Shown here: piece by piece, positions 17,078 through 25,945 of the stretch
How the letters are laid out: every line of letters starts with the position of its first letter
Position numbering within the stretch: the first letter of the stretch is position 1
NCBI RefSeq assembly: GCF_026967925.1
Contig: NZ_JAPVBI010000003.1
Location: forward strand, 63,060 to 127,059
Reading direction: 5' to 3'
Source: Modestobacter sp. VKM Ac-2985
GTDB lineage: Bacteria > Actinomycetota > Actinomycetes > Mycobacteriales > Geodermatophilaceae
Length of the DNA stretch: 64,000 nucleotides
Notes under the pieces: model-generated
What the model was told of the DNA's origin: nothing
Databases searched by the model: none
The model's input: the letters and a program-made list of their open reading frames with translations, nothing else
Translations under genes and position numbers: made by a program

Positions 17078-17476
17078 TCAGCCGGCGGTCTTGCCGCTCA
17101 GCCAGAGCCGGTCGAGCCGGCCGGTCGACCGGACCAGGTCGGCCAGGGACCGCTCGAGCTCGGCCTTGGTGGGCTTCTCGGTGAGCAGCGTCTGGACGTC
17201 CTCGATCGCACAGCGCAGTTGGTACAGCCGGTCCTGCAGACCGTCCAGCTCCGCCCGGGTCACCAGGACGACGTCCGCGGACAGACCCGCCTTGGCCGTC
17301 GCCGCGCGCTGTTCGTACGCCCGCTGCCGGCAGGCCTGGCCACAGTAGAGCCGAGGCCGGCCCACCGACTCCTGCGCCGGGAGGACGTTGCGGCACCAAC
17401 CGCACCGTCGCTCCTCACCCTCGGCCCGCCGTGACCGAGGGACCGGAGGGGCCTCGACGCCCTGCTCTACCGCCAC
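17078..17476 (-). CDS. Conserved small zinc-ribbon-like protein with coiled-coil tail
   Basis: A 132-residue protein. Four cysteines arranged CGWC (about 25-28) and YCGQAC (about 44-48) form a probable zinc ribbon, followed by RQRAYEQR, an arrangement seen in many small actinobacterial proteins of unknown role. The rest is a charged helix with heptad character (residues 70-120). No signal peptide. Nucleic-acid or protein binding is plausible but not demonstrated. The GTG start lies 127 bp from the divergent GDPD gene. Confidence 0.7.
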   Translation of the reverse strand: MAVEQGVEAPPVPRSRRAEGEERRCGWCRNVLPAQESVGRPRLYCGQACRQRAYEQRAATAKAGLSADVVLVTRAELDGLQDRLYQLRCAIEDVQTLLTEKPTKAELERSLADLVRSTGRLDRLWLSGKTAG

Positions 17477-17591
17477 GGCACGGACGGTAGACGCCCGGTC
17501 CGGCCGCCCGCCGCGGACACGCCCGAGCCGGTCCGCGAGAGCGGCTGCCCCGTGACCAGGACCTCCTCGGACGGGCCGGGGCGCAGCGCAC

Positions 17592-17597
17592 TAGCGT
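17592..17597 (+). promoter_or_regulatory. Leaderless-type -10 element (TAGCGT) of the GDPD gene
   Basis: TAGCGT ends 6 nt before the GTG start at 17604; only G residues lie between. Confidence 0.5.
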
Positions 17598-17603
17598 GGG
17601 GGG

Positions 17604-18380
17604 GTGCCGGGCTCGCGTTACGCCTTCCTCGATGGGCCGACCCCGGTGGCGATGGCCCACCGGGGTGGGGCGATCGAGCACCTGGAGAACACCCAGCCGG
17701 CCTTCGAGGCGTGTGTGGCGCTGGGTTACCGGTACCTCGAGACCGACGTCCGGGTCACCTACGACGGCGAGCTGGTGGTCTTCCACGACCCGACGCTGGA
17801 CCGGGTCACCGACCAGACCGGACGGGTCGACACCATGCACTGGCGGGACGTCCGCACGGCGCTGATCGGCGGCCGCGAGCCGATCATGCGACTGGAGGAC
17901 CTGCTGGGTGCCTGGCCCGACGTCCGGTTCAACCTGGACATCAAGGCCGCCGGCGTGCTGGCGCCCCTGGTGCGTTCCATCCGCCGGCTGAACGTCGAGG
18001 ACCGGATCTGCCTCGGCTCGTTCTCCGACGCCCGGATCGCCGCGGCGCGGCGCCTCTTCGGCCCCGCCGTCTGCACCTCCCTGGGGCCCAAGGGCGTCGC
18101 CGCGCTCCGGCTCTCCTCCTACTCGCCGCGCGCTGCGGGGCTGGTGCGGATCCAGGCCGGCTGCGCGCAGGTGCCGCTCGCCCTGGGGGGCCGCCCGCTG
18201 GTCGACGAGCGGTTCATCGCCGCGGCGCACGCCCGCAGCCTGCAGGTGCACGTGTGGACCGTCGACAGCGAGGCGGAGGCCGCCGAGATGCTCGACCTGG
18301 GCGTCGACGGCGTGATGACCGACCGGCCGGCGATGCTCCGTGACCTGCTGGTGTCCCGGGGGCAGTGGACGGGCGCGTGA
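17604..18380 (+). CDS. Glycerophosphodiester phosphodiesterase
   Basis: A 258-residue cytosolic enzyme of the GDPD family, hydrolysing glycerophosphodiesters to glycerol-3-phosphate and an alcohol. The catalytic and metal residues are visible: His19-Arg20 in AHRGG, Glu28-Asn29-Thr30, Glu46/Asp48 in LETDVR, and His61-Asp62 in VVFHDPT. The C-terminal VHVWTVDSEAEAAEMLDLGVDGVMTDRP closes the TIM barrel. No signal sequence, so it recycles cytosolic lipid head groups. The GTG start is supported by a -10 element 6 nt upstream. The MFS gene follows on the same strand. Confidence 0.92.
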   Translation: MPGSRYAFLDGPTPVAMAHRGGAIEHLENTQPAFEACVALGYRYLETDVRVTYDGELVVFHDPTLDRVTDQTGRVDTMHWRDVRTALIGGREPIMRLEDLLGAWPDVRFNLDIKAAGVLAPLVRSIRRLNVEDRICLGSFSDARIAAARRLFGPAVCTSLGPKGVAALRLSSYSPRAAGLVRIQAGCAQVPLALGGRPLVDERFIAAAHARSLQVHVWTVDSEAEAAEMLDLGVDGVMTDRPAMLRDLLVSRGQWTGA

Positions 18381-18480
18381 GGACGCGCGCCCCGCGGCTC
18401 CCCTGGCCGGCGCAGAACGGCACGGGCGGCCATCCGGGCCGGTGCTGGACCGCCGTCCCCGGGACTGGCACCCTGCGCCG

Positions 18481-19854
18481 GTGAGCGCCGCCCCGCAGGT
18501 CGACCCCGCACCGCCGCCGCCCGATCGGGCGCTGCGCCGGGAGCGCGCCGGTTGGTACTCCTACGACTGGGCGATGTCGGTCTTCAACACCTCGGTGACG
18601 ACCGTCTTCCTCGCCCCGTACCTGACGTCGATCGCCGAGGCGGCCGCGGACGCCGACGGCCGGATCCACCCGCTGGGCATCAGCGTCCCGACCGGCAGCT
18701 GGTTCGGGTACGTGCTGTCGCTGTCGGTCGTGCTCCAGGTGCTGGTGCTGCCGATCACCGGGGCCATCGCCGACCGCAGCGGCGCCAAGCGGCAGCTGCT
18801 GGCCACCTTCGCCGGTCTCGGCTCGCTGTGCACCATGTCGCTCTTCTTCGTCGCCGGCGAGCGCTACCTCCTGGGCGCGGTGCTGTTCATCGCGGCGAAC
18901 CTCTCCTTCGGTGCGGCGACCGTCGTCTACTACTCCTGGCTGCCCGACCTGGCCGGCCCGGACGAGCGGGACGCCGTGTCCAGCCGCGGCTGGGCCTGCG
19001 GCTACCTGGGCGGGGCGCTGTTGCTGGCCGCCAACCTGGCGCTGTTCTCCCAGTACGAGTCGCTCGGTCTGACCGAGGGCGAGGCGGTGCGGATCTGCCT
19101 GGCCTCGGCCGGCTTCTGGTGGGCCGGGTTCACCGTGGTCAGCGTCTCGCTGCTGCGCAACCGGCGGCCACGGGAGTCCGCGGTGGTGGTCGGGCCCGGG
19201 CAGGGGGCGCTCGCCGGGGGGTTCCGTCAGCTCGCCGCGACGCTGCGCGACCTGCGCCGGTACCGGCTGACCCTGTGGTTCCTCGGGGCCTACCTGCTGT
19301 TCAACGACGGCGTGCAGACGATCATCGGGGTGTCGGCGCAGTACGGCGCCGAGGAGCTGGACCTGGACCAGTCGACGCTGATCTCGGCCATCCTGCTGGT
19401 GCAGGTGGTCGCCTTCTTCGGTGCGATCGCGATGGGCCGGATCGCCATGGCGATCGGCGCCAAGCGGACGGTGCTGGGCAGCCTCGTGCTGTGGGTCGGG
19501 GTCCTGGTGGCCGCCTACTTCGTGCAGTCGGGCGCCGTCGTCCAGTTCTACCTGCTGGCCGTCTGCATCGGCTTCGTGCTGGGCGGCACCCAGGCGCTGT
19601 CCCGGTCGCTGTTCAGCCAGCTGATCCCGCCGGGCAAGGAGGCCGAGTACTTCGGCTTCTACGAGATCAGCGACCGTGGGACGAGCTGGCTCGGCCCGTT
19701 CCTGTTCGCCCTGACCTACCAGCTCACCGACTCCTACCGGTACGCGATCTTCAGCCTCGTCTTCTTCTTCGTCGCCGGCGGCTTCCTGCTGGCCAAGCTG
19801 GACATGCGCCGTGCGATCGTGGAAGCCGGCAACACACCCCCGGAGCGTCTGTGA
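18481..19854 (+). CDS. MFS transporter of the UMF1 (vacuole effluxer Atg22-like) family
   Basis: A 457-residue protein with twelve predicted membrane helices. The N-terminus RRERAGWYSYDWAMSVFNTSVTTVFLAPYL is the signature of the bacterial UMF1/Atg22-like subgroup of the major facilitator superfamily. The substrate is unknown; amino acids or other small metabolites are suggested from distant fungal relatives. The GTG at 18481 gives a normal cytoplasmic N-terminus, whereas the longer frame from 18340 overlaps the GDPD gene. It shares a GTGA overlap with the thymidine kinase gene, so the two are co-translated. Confidence 0.87.
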   Translation: MSAAPQVDPAPPPPDRALRRERAGWYSYDWAMSVFNTSVTTVFLAPYLTSIAEAAADADGRIHPLGISVPTGSWFGYVLSLSVVLQVLVLPITGAIADRSGAKRQLLATFAGLGSLCTMSLFFVAGERYLLGAVLFIAANLSFGAATVVYYSWLPDLAGPDERDAVSSRGWACGYLGGALLLAANLALFSQYESLGLTEGEAVRICLASAGFWWAGFTVVSVSLLRNRRPRESAVVVGPGQGALAGGFRQLAATLRDLRRYRLTLWFLGAYLLFNDGVQTIIGVSAQYGAEELDLDQSTLISAILLVQVVAFFGAIAMGRIAMAIGAKRTVLGSLVLWVGVLVAAYFVQSGAVVQFYLLAVCIGFVLGGTQALSRSLFSQLIPPGKEAEYFGFYEISDRGTSWLGPFLFALTYQLTDSYRYAIFSLVFFFVAGGFLLAKLDMRRAIVEAGNTPPERL

Positions 19855-20606
19855 CCCCCACTCCCCCCGCCGGCCAGCTCGACGCCCTCGACGCCTCGCT
19901 GGGCGTCGTCCCGGCCGCCGGTGACCGCCGCCGGCACCCGGCCCCGGCCCACCTGGTCTTCTTCCACGGCCCGATGGACTGCGGGAAGTCCACCCTCGCC
20001 CTCCAGGTCGACCACAACCAGAGCCGGCAGGGCCGGCACGGGTTGCTGCTGACCCAGGGCGACCGGTCCGGCACCCCGCAGATCAGCTCCCGGGTCGGGC
20101 TGCAGCGGGCGGCGGTCGAGCTGGACGCCGACACCGACGTCCGGCTGCTGGTGCGCGACCGGTGGGCCGCCGGGCACCGGGTCGACTACCTGATCGTCGA
20201 CGAGGCGCAGTTCCTCACCGGGGAGCAGGCCGAGCAGCTGGCCGAGCTGGTCGACGAGTCGCACGTCGACGTCTACGCGTTCGGGCTGACCACCGACTTC
20301 CGCACCCGGCTGTTCCCCGGCACCCAGCGGCTGTTCGAGCTGGCCGACGACGTGCAGCGGGTGCAGGTCGAGGTGCTCTGCTGGTGCGGCCTGCCCGGTC
20401 TGCTCAACGCCCGGGTCGTCGGCGACGCCGTGGTGCGCGAGGGGGCCACCGTGGTGGTCGCCGACACCGCGCCGGCGCTGCAGCCGGAGGCCACGCCGGC
20501 CGCCGGAGAGGCCGCCGTCCGGTACCAGGTGCTCTGCCGGCGGCACTTCTCCCGTGGTCAGCTGGGGCCGACACCGACCGGGCCGGGGCAGCTGGCCCTG
20601 CGCTGA
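19851..20606 (+). CDS. tdk: Thymidine kinase (TK1-type)
   Basis: A 251-residue protein of the TK1-like family. Walker A GPMDCGKST is at residues 40-48, the DEAQFLTG motif follows the second nucleotide-binding strand, and the lasso/zinc region carries CWC near 170 and CRRHF near the end. It phosphorylates thymidine with ATP in the salvage pathway. Thymidine kinase is absent from many actinobacteria such as mycobacteria, so its presence is notable. The GTG start overlaps the MFS stop. Confidence 0.88.
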   Translation: MTPTPPAGQLDALDASLGVVPAAGDRRRHPAPAHLVFFHGPMDCGKSTLALQVDHNQSRQGRHGLLLTQGDRSGTPQISSRVGLQRAAVELDADTDVRLLVRDRWAAGHRVDYLIVDEAQFLTGEQAEQLAELVDESHVDVYAFGLTTDFRTRLFPGTQRLFELADDVQRVQVEVLCWCGLPGLLNARVVGDAVVREGATVVVADTAPALQPEATPAAGEAAVRYQVLCRRHFSRGQLGPTPTGPGQLALR

Positions 20607-20684
20607 ACGGGCCGCCGGGCTCACCCGTCAGGGTGGTTGAGCGCTGATACATCACCCCGTGCGATGATGTGTTGCTGACGACGT

Positions 20685-20710
20685 GGAATCCATTTCCTTC
20701 ATCTGTCGTT
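20685..20710 (+). promoter_or_regulatory. SigR/SigH-type promoter of rbpA (GGAAT-N18-GTT)
   Basis: GGAAT at 20685-20689 is separated by exactly 18 bases from GTT at 20708-20710, the spacing of the redox-stress sigma factor consensus. In Streptomyces, rbpA is a known SigR target. The promoter is about 90 bp from the rbpA start. An inverted repeat ACATCA/TGATGT surrounds 20650-20670 just upstream. Confidence 0.75.
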
Positions 20711-20802
20711 GACGTCTACGACACCCCGCACCGGATGCGTGAGCATGCGGATGCCCGGGCAGTCCAGATCTGACCGACATCAGCACGAGAGGACGGTGTG
20801 CC

Positions 20803-21147
20803 ATGGGCGAGCGTTCGCTACGCGGGAGCCGACTGGGCAGCGTGAGCTATGAGACCGAGCGCAACACCGCGCCCATCGAGCGGCAGTACGCCGAGTACCG
20901 GTGTGCCCAGGGGCACCTCGTCACGGTGCCCTTCGCCGATGACGCCGAACTCCCCGACACCTGGGAGTGCAAGTACGACGGTTCGGCCGCCAAGCTGGTC
21001 GGGGGCGCGGAGCCGGCCCCCAAGAAGGTCAAGCCCCCGCGCACGCACTGGGACATGCTCCTGGAGCGTCGTTCGGTCGACGACCTCGAGGAGGTCCTCG
21101 CCGAGCGCCTCGAGGTGCTCCGCGGTCGCCGCACCCGCGCATCCTGA
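20803..21147 (+). CDS. rbpA: RNA polymerase-binding protein RbpA
   Basis: A 114-residue protein. The N-terminal tail with LRGSRLGSVSYETERN, the core RbpA domain with VPFADDAELPDTWECKYDG, and the C-terminal sigma-interaction helix (TKWD-like THWDMLLERRSVDDLEEVLAERLEVLR) are all present. It stabilises open complexes with the principal sigma factor and is actinobacteria-specific. A GAGGAC ribosome site precedes the ATG. Its promoter is of SigR type and a perfect hairpin terminator follows, so it is a single-gene unit. Confidence 0.96.
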   Translation: MGERSLRGSRLGSVSYETERNTAPIERQYAEYRCAQGHLVTVPFADDAELPDTWECKYDGSAAKLVGGAEPAPKKVKPPRTHWDMLLERRSVDDLEEVLAERLEVLRGRRTRAS

Positions 21148-21182
21148 GCTGCTCTCCCAGCTGAGACGTCTCAGCTGAACGT

Positions 21183-21218
21183 GAACGGCCCCGGTGGGAC
21201 CTCCCACCGGGGCCGTTC
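21183..21218. terminator. 17-bp perfect hairpin after rbpA
   Basis: Bases 21183-21199 pair perfectly with 21202-21218 around a very tight apex; the stem begins GAACGGCCCCGG. It stands between convergent rbpA and fxsA and has no U tract. Confidence 0.85.
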
Positions 21219-21248
21219 CGTGTCCGGGGAGCGCCCCGGACCAGCTGG

Positions 21249-21788
21249 TCAGGGGTCCGTGCGCTCCGCGGCGACCTCGCCCTCGATCACCGGGTGCTCC
21301 CCGCGGGTGGCCGGGCCGGCCCGGAACGGCTGGTCGGGGCCGGTGACCGTCTCGGTGCGCGTCGATCGCACGTACACCGGTCCGCGCAGCGCGTCCGGGA
21401 GCCGCCGGAGCAGCCCGCGGGCGATCAGGGCGCGGGGCAGCGCGCGGGTGACCGGCAGCAGGCAGAGCAACCCGAGCAGGTCGCCCAGGAAGCCGGGCAG
21501 CACCATCAGCAGCCCACCCAGGGCGACCAGTCCGGCATCCCCCAGGGCGCGGCCCGGGGCCCGGTGCTCCTCGGCCCGCATCCGGAGCTCCCCGAGGGCC
21601 TTGGTGCCCTGACGGGCCAGCAGCGCCCAGCCCAGGACGGTGGTGGCCAGGGTGGCGAGGATCGTCCAGCCCAGCCCGATCCAGGAGACGACCAGGACGT
21701 AGACGACGACCTCGGCCAGCGCGCCCAGCCCGATCGCCATCCGGAGGCCCGACGACCTGCGTCGTGGGGCGGTGTGGCTGGTGGCCAT
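21249..21788 (-). CDS. FxsA-family membrane protein
   Basis: A 179-residue inner-membrane protein of the FxsA family: hydrophobic segments at about 17-36 and 38-58, then a pair at about 84-112 in VALGGLLMVLPGFLGDLLGLLCLLP, the family signature. E. coli FxsA eases F-plasmid exclusion of phage T7; the normal role is unknown. It is the last gene of the lnt-ppm1-fxsA unit, 36 bp after ppm1. Confidence 0.87.
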   Translation of the reverse strand: MATSHTAPRRRSSGLRMAIGLGALAEVVVYVLVVSWIGLGWTILATLATTVLGWALLARQGTKALGELRMRAEEHRAPGRALGDAGLVALGGLLMVLPGFLGDLLGLLCLLPVTRALPRALIARGLLRRLPDALRGPVYVRSTRTETVTGPDQPFRAGPATRGEHPVIEGEVAAERTDP

Positions 21789-21824
21789 GTGTTCTCCCTT
21801 CGCCCGCGGGGCGGTGGGTCCTCC

Positions 21825-22628
21825 CTACCGGAGGACCCTGGGCCGCCGCCCGTCCCGGGCTCGTCCTGGTACGGGACGGGTCACCCGGCCCGGCAGCCGA
21901 TCGGCCAGCCGGTCCAGGATGCCCCACCAGCTCACCCGTACCAGTGCTTCTCCAACGATCGACGCGCTCATCTTGCTCCGCCCGGCCGTCCGTTCGCTGA
22001 AGGCGATCGGCACCTCGACCACCCGGGCACCGGATCGGACCGCCCGCCAGGCCCAGTCGACCTGGAAGCAGTAGCCCTGGCTGGCGACCGAGTCGAAGGG
22101 CAGTCGGGTGACCAGCTCCATCCGCGCCGCCCGGAACCCGCCGGTGGCGTCGGCCAACGGAAGCCGCAGCGCCCAGCGGGTGTAGAGGTTGCCCAGCCGC
22201 GACAGCGCCAGCCGGTGCGGCGGCCAGTCGAGCACCTCTCCCCCGGGCACGTACCGGGAGCCCAGCACCAGGTCGGCGTCGGCGAGGGCGGCCAGCAGTG
22301 CCGGGAGGCGTTCGGGCGGGTGCGAGCCGTCGGCGTCCATCTCGACCACCACGCCGTAGCCGTGCTGCGCGGCCCACCGGAAACCGGCGACGTAGGCCGG
22401 CCCCAGCCCGGCCTTGGCGGCGCGGTGCAGCACGTGCACGCGCTCATCGGCCGCCGCCCGGGCATCGGCGAGCTCGCCGGTGCCGTCGGGTGAGGCGTCG
22501 TCGACGACGAGGGCGTGCGCCGTCGGCACCGCCGCGTGCAGCCGGTCCAGCACCCCCACCAGGTTCCCGACCTCTTCGTAGGTCGGGATGACGACCAGGA
22601 CCGGCCCGGGGACCTCCGGGCCGGTCAC
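21825..22628 (-). CDS. ppm1: Polyprenol-phosphate mannosyltransferase catalytic domain
   Basis: A 267-residue GT2 glycosyltransferase. The nucleotide-sugar site DDASPDGT and metal site MDADGSH are present, followed by GSRYVPGG and the C-terminal VPIAFSERTAGRSKMS typical of dolichol/polyprenol-phosphate-mannose synthases. It makes polyprenol-P-mannose for lipoglycan and protein mannosylation. Its GTG overlaps the lnt stop by 4 bp; in some mycobacteria these two functions are one fused protein (Ppm1), so the coupling is meaningful. Confidence 0.9.
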   Translation of the reverse strand: MTGPEVPGPVLVVIPTYEEVGNLVGVLDRLHAAVPTAHALVVDDASPDGTGELADARAAADERVHVLHRAAKAGLGPAYVAGFRWAAQHGYGVVVEMDADGSHPPERLPALLAALADADLVLGSRYVPGGEVLDWPPHRLALSRLGNLYTRWALRLPLADATGGFRAARMELVTRLPFDSVASQGYCFQVDWAWRAVRSGARVVEVPIAFSERTAGRSKMSASIVGEALVRVSWWGILDRLADRLPGRVTRPVPGRARDGRRPRVLR

Positions 22629-24235
22629 CGGCCGACCGCCCGTCGCCGGGCCAACGCCGGGACCCCTGCGGCCAGGACGGCGCCCACGCCCAGCGCCGTC
22701 AGCACCCACTCCGGTCCCGCGCCCAGCCGTTCGGCGACGGTCGAGGAGTCCCGCTGGGCGATCTCCTCGACGAAGGTGTCGGCGGTGAACAGCTCGGAGC
22801 GCTGCACCAGGGAGCCGTCCGGGGCGACGACGGCGCTGATCCCGCTGGTCGCCGCGACCACCACGGTGCGGCCGTACTCGACGGCCCGCAGCCGGCTCAT
22901 CGCCAGCTGCTGCGCGCTCTCGTCGGTGTACCCGAACGTCGCGTTGTTGGTCTGCACCACGATCATCCCGGCGCCGGCATCGACCACGTCGGCGACGAGG
23001 CCGTCGTAGGCGACCTCGAAGCAGATGACGTCGCCGACGCGCGCCCCGCCGACGTCCAGGACGCCGACCTCGGTGCCGTGGACGAAGTCGGTGACCCGGT
23101 CGACCAGCGGGCTGAAGAAGCGGAAGAAGGCCCGGGCCGGCACGTACTCCGCCAGCGGCACGGGGTGCCGCTTGACGTAGGTGTCACCGGGGCCGGTCAC
23201 CGGGTCCCAGACGATGGCGGTGTTCGAGACGAACTCGCCCGGGCCCTGCACCACGGCGCCGACCAGGATCGGCGCGTCGATCGAGACGGCCGCGCGGGTG
23301 ATCACCCGGGCCGCGTCGGCGTTGGTGTACGGGTCGATGTCGGAGCTGTTCTCCGGCCAGATGACCAGGTCCGGCTGCGCGGCGTCACCACGCGCGACGG
23401 CCGCAGCCAGCTCGATCGTCTGGTCGGCGTGGTTGTCCAGCACGGCCCGCCGCTGGGCGTTGAAGTCCAGCCCGGCCCGCGGCACGTTGCCCTGGATGAC
23501 CGCCACCGTGCGGGTGGGGCCACCCGCGGTCAGCGACGCCCCGGCCAGCGGCAGCTCCGCCAGCAGGCCCACCAGGGGGACGGCGAGCGCACCCACGAGC
23601 GCCAGGGCGGCCGCACGCCGTCCGCCCCGCCGCCGCCGAGCCCGGTGCAGGCCGACGACGGCGGCGGCCAGCAGGGTGCCGGTCAGCGCGACGGCGAAGC
23701 TCACCAGGGGCACGCCGCCGTAGGCGGCCAGCGACGTGAACGGCCCGTCGGCCTGGCTGAACCCCAGCCGGCCCCACGGGAACCCGCCCAGCGGCCAGCG
23801 GCCGCGCAGCGCCTCGGCGCCCACCCAGAGCGCGGCGGACCACAGCGGCCAGCCGGGCAGCCGGGAGGTCACGGCCAGGGCCCCGCCGAGGACCGCGAAG
23901 TAGAGCGCCTCGACCACGGCCAGGGCCAGCCAGGGGAAGGAACCCACGTAGATCCCGGTCCAGGACAGCAGGGGCAGCAGGAAGACCAGGCCCAGCACCA
24001 GCCCCAGCCACACCCCGCCGCGGACCCGCTGACCGCGGACGGCGAGCGCGAGAGCCGCCGGACCCAGCACGGCGAGCGCCCACAGGTCGTGCCCGGGGAA
24101 GGCGAGGTACAGCGCCAGGCCCCCGGCTGCCGCCAGGGCGGTGCGCCAGGGCCAGCGGCGGCGCGGGGCCGCGGGCTCTGCCCGGGTGCTCGGGGTGGCT
24201 GACTCCACCGTGCCGGTCGCCACCACTGCCGGCAC
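22625..24235 (-). CDS. lnt: Apolipoprotein N-acyltransferase
   Basis: A 536-residue membrane enzyme adding the third acyl chain to lipoproteins. About seven helices occupy residues 30-220, followed by a periplasmic nitrilase-like domain with the triad Glu (WPENSSDIDP), Lys (KRHPVPLAEYVP) and Cys (VICFEVAYDG), and a final helix. The GTG at 24235 was chosen because GGAGGG lies 5 nt upstream and the protein then starts just before the first helix. The frame stays open to 24565, but those residues look like read-through. It leads the lnt-ppm1-fxsA unit. Confidence 0.9.
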   Translation of the reverse strand: MPAVVATGTVESATPSTRAEPAAPRRRWPWRTALAAAGGLALYLAFPGHDLWALAVLGPAALALAVRGQRVRGGVWLGLVLGLVFLLPLLSWTGIYVGSFPWLALAVVEALYFAVLGGALAVTSRLPGWPLWSAALWVGAEALRGRWPLGGFPWGRLGFSQADGPFTSLAAYGGVPLVSFAVALTGTLLAAAVVGLHRARRRRGGRRAAALALVGALAVPLVGLLAELPLAGASLTAGGPTRTVAVIQGNVPRAGLDFNAQRRAVLDNHADQTIELAAAVARGDAAQPDLVIWPENSSDIDPYTNADAARVITRAAVSIDAPILVGAVVQGPGEFVSNTAIVWDPVTGPGDTYVKRHPVPLAEYVPARAFFRFFSPLVDRVTDFVHGTEVGVLDVGGARVGDVICFEVAYDGLVADVVDAGAGMIVVQTNNATFGYTDESAQQLAMSRLRAVEYGRTVVVAATSGISAVVAPDGSLVQRSELFTADTFVEEIAQRDSSTVAERLGAGPEWVLTALGVGAVLAAGVPALARRRAVGR

Positions 24236-24757
24236 CGCCGCCCTCCGCGCTGGCCCGGGTCGCTGCCCGGGACACCCTGGGCCCGGCGTGCCGCTCGGAC
24301 CCGGTCGTGGCGCTGATGCCGTGACCGGCTCCCAGCATCCCACTCCCGGCCTGGCGACCGCCGCAGCTGCACCGGACCGGCGTCCGCACCGGGGCACCCC
24401 GCGCCTTCGGGCCGGGACGGCGGCCGCTGGCTGCGGTCGCCGTTCCGTTGTCTGGTGACGCGGGGCCCCGCCGGAGCGGACGTCGGGAGCGGGACGTGCA
24501 CCCTCGGGTCCGCGGTCCCCCCTCGGCCTGGCGGCGTGCGCAGGCAGCGACGCGAGGTGCGTCACCGGACTGCGTCACCGAGGGACGAGCGCGCGACTGT
24601 GCCGAGGGGGAAGCACACCCCGGTCTCCCGGGATGGGGCGACCCCGACCCTAGGCACCGATCGGACGCCGGGGAACCCCTCGGGACGAGTGGTTCGGAGC
24701 GTCACCGGAGCGGAACACCGGGTGGCGTGCCGATGACAGGACGGAGACCCGCCGGCG
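24236..24757. other. 522-bp intergenic region upstream of lnt
   Basis: No credible gene was found. It holds repeated GCGTCACCG units: direct copies at 24559-24567 and 24572-24580 (13-bp phase), a third at 24699-24707, and an inverted one within 24453-24463. It should contain the lnt promoter; no clear -10 could be assigned. Confidence 0.5.
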
Positions 24758-25174
24758 TCAGCCCGGGGAGTCGAGGGCGGGGACGACGAGCGTCGCCACC
24801 GCCTCGACCACCCGCAGCGGTGGGTCGAGCACCTGGGCGGCGGACGCGCCGCGGGTGGGGTCGGCGCGGGCCACGACGTCGGCCCAGCACCGCAGCTCAC
24901 GGCTGCGGCGGCCGACCCGGACCACCTCGCAGGAGGCCTCCAGCACGTCGCCGGCCTGCACCGGCGCCAGGAAGGAGACAGCCGAGTACCCGGCGAGCAG
25001 CCCCTCGTCGCCGTCGGTGCGGATCGCCACCTCGGTCGCGACGTCGCCGAACAGGCCGAGGGTGTACGCCCCGTCGACGAGCGCGCCGCCGTAGTGGGCG
25101 TGCGCGTGGGGCACGTAGCGGCGGTGGGTGACGGTCAGCCCCAGGCGCGGGTCGGTCGGGCGCGGGTCGCTCAT
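24758..25174 (-). CDS. kal: 3-aminobutyryl-CoA ammonia-lyase
   Basis: A 138-residue hotdog-fold protein whose N-terminus LTVTHRRYVPHAHAHYGGALVDGAY matches Kal of the lysine fermentation pathway, which removes ammonia from 3-aminobutyryl-CoA to give crotonyl-CoA. The call rests partly on context: its ATG overlaps the kamE stop by 4 bp at the end of a kam operon. A generic hotdog thioesterase is the alternative. It is the last gene of the minus-strand operon. Confidence 0.85.
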   Translation of the reverse strand: MSDPRPTDPRLGLTVTHRRYVPHAHAHYGGALVDGAYTLGLFGDVATEVAIRTDGDEGLLAGYSAVSFLAPVQAGDVLEASCEVVRVGRRSRELRCWADVVARADPTRGASAAQVLDPPLRVVEAVATLVVPALDSPG

Positions 25175-25929
25175 GCGGGCTCCTCCTCGGGGACGAGTGC
25201 GTGCACCAGGTAGCTGGCGACCTCGCCGGGCGTCGTCCCCCGGCCGAAGACCTTGTCCACCCCGAGGTCGGCGGCCATCGCCGGGTCGAAGCGGGGACCG
25301 CCGACCACCAGCAGCGGCCGGGACTCCCCCATCGCCTCGCGGAATGCGGCGGCCAGCTCGCGGGTGTTGCGCAGGTGGGCGTCCTTCTGGGTCACCACCT
25401 GGGAGACCAGGACGGCGTCGGCGTTGCGGGCGCGGGCGGCGTGCACCAGCTCCGGGACGCTGACCTGGGCGCCGAGGTTGGCCACCTGCAGCTCCCGGTA
25501 GTACTCCAGGCCCTTCTCCCCCGCGAACCCCTTGAGGTTGAGGATCGCGTCGATGCCCACGGTGTGCGCGTCGGTGCCGATGCAGGCCCCCAGGACGACG
25601 AGGCTGCGCCGGAGCCGGGTCTTCACCGCCGCGTTGACCTCACCCGGTGACAACAACGGGTAGGCCCGCTCCTCGACCTGCACGGCGTCCAGGTCCACCA
25701 GGTGCCGCACGCTGCCGTAGACCACGAAGAAGGTGAACGCCGCGCTGTCGCCCGCCGCCCCGCCCCCACTCCCGATCCCGGTGCTGTGCACCACCATCGC
25801 CGGCTCGATGCCCATCTTCTGCGCCAGCTGCAGCGCCGCGCCCTCGGCCTTGGGCCCGGGCGGGACGGGCAGCGTGAACGACGTCTGCACCATCCCGTCA
25901 CCGGTGGTGTCCCCGTACGGCCGCACCAC
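25171..25929 (-). CDS. kamE: D-lysine 5,6-aminomutase beta subunit (KamE)
   Basis: A 252-residue adenosylcobalamin-binding subunit. The N-terminus VRPYGDTTGDGMVQTSFTLPVP is the conserved dimerisation region. The Rossmann B12 domain has the cobalt ligand His122 in GTDAHTVGID, and Lys133 in LNLKGFAG is placed 11 residues later, as is the PLP-binding lysine of the clostridial enzyme. All key residues are intact. The GTG at 25929 has GGGAG just upstream. The longer frame runs through the 46-bp kamD-kamE gap and is not used. Confidence 0.93.
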   Translation of the reverse strand: MVRPYGDTTGDGMVQTSFTLPVPPGPKAEGAALQLAQKMGIEPAMVVHSTGIGSGGGAAGDSAAFTFFVVYGSVRHLVDLDAVQVEERAYPLLSPGEVNAAVKTRLRRSLVVLGACIGTDAHTVGIDAILNLKGFAGEKGLEYYRELQVANLGAQVSVPELVHAARARNADAVLVSQVVTQKDAHLRNTRELAAAFREAMGESRPLLVVGGPRFDPAMAADLGVDKVFGRGTTPGEVASYLVHALVPEEEPA

Positions 25930-25945
25930 GCTCCCGCCCCCGGCC

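Noticed and set aside
16466..17405. Possible genes in the dif gap
   Set aside because: Short overlapping frames on both strands, no ribosome site, no domain, lower GC than true genes around them.
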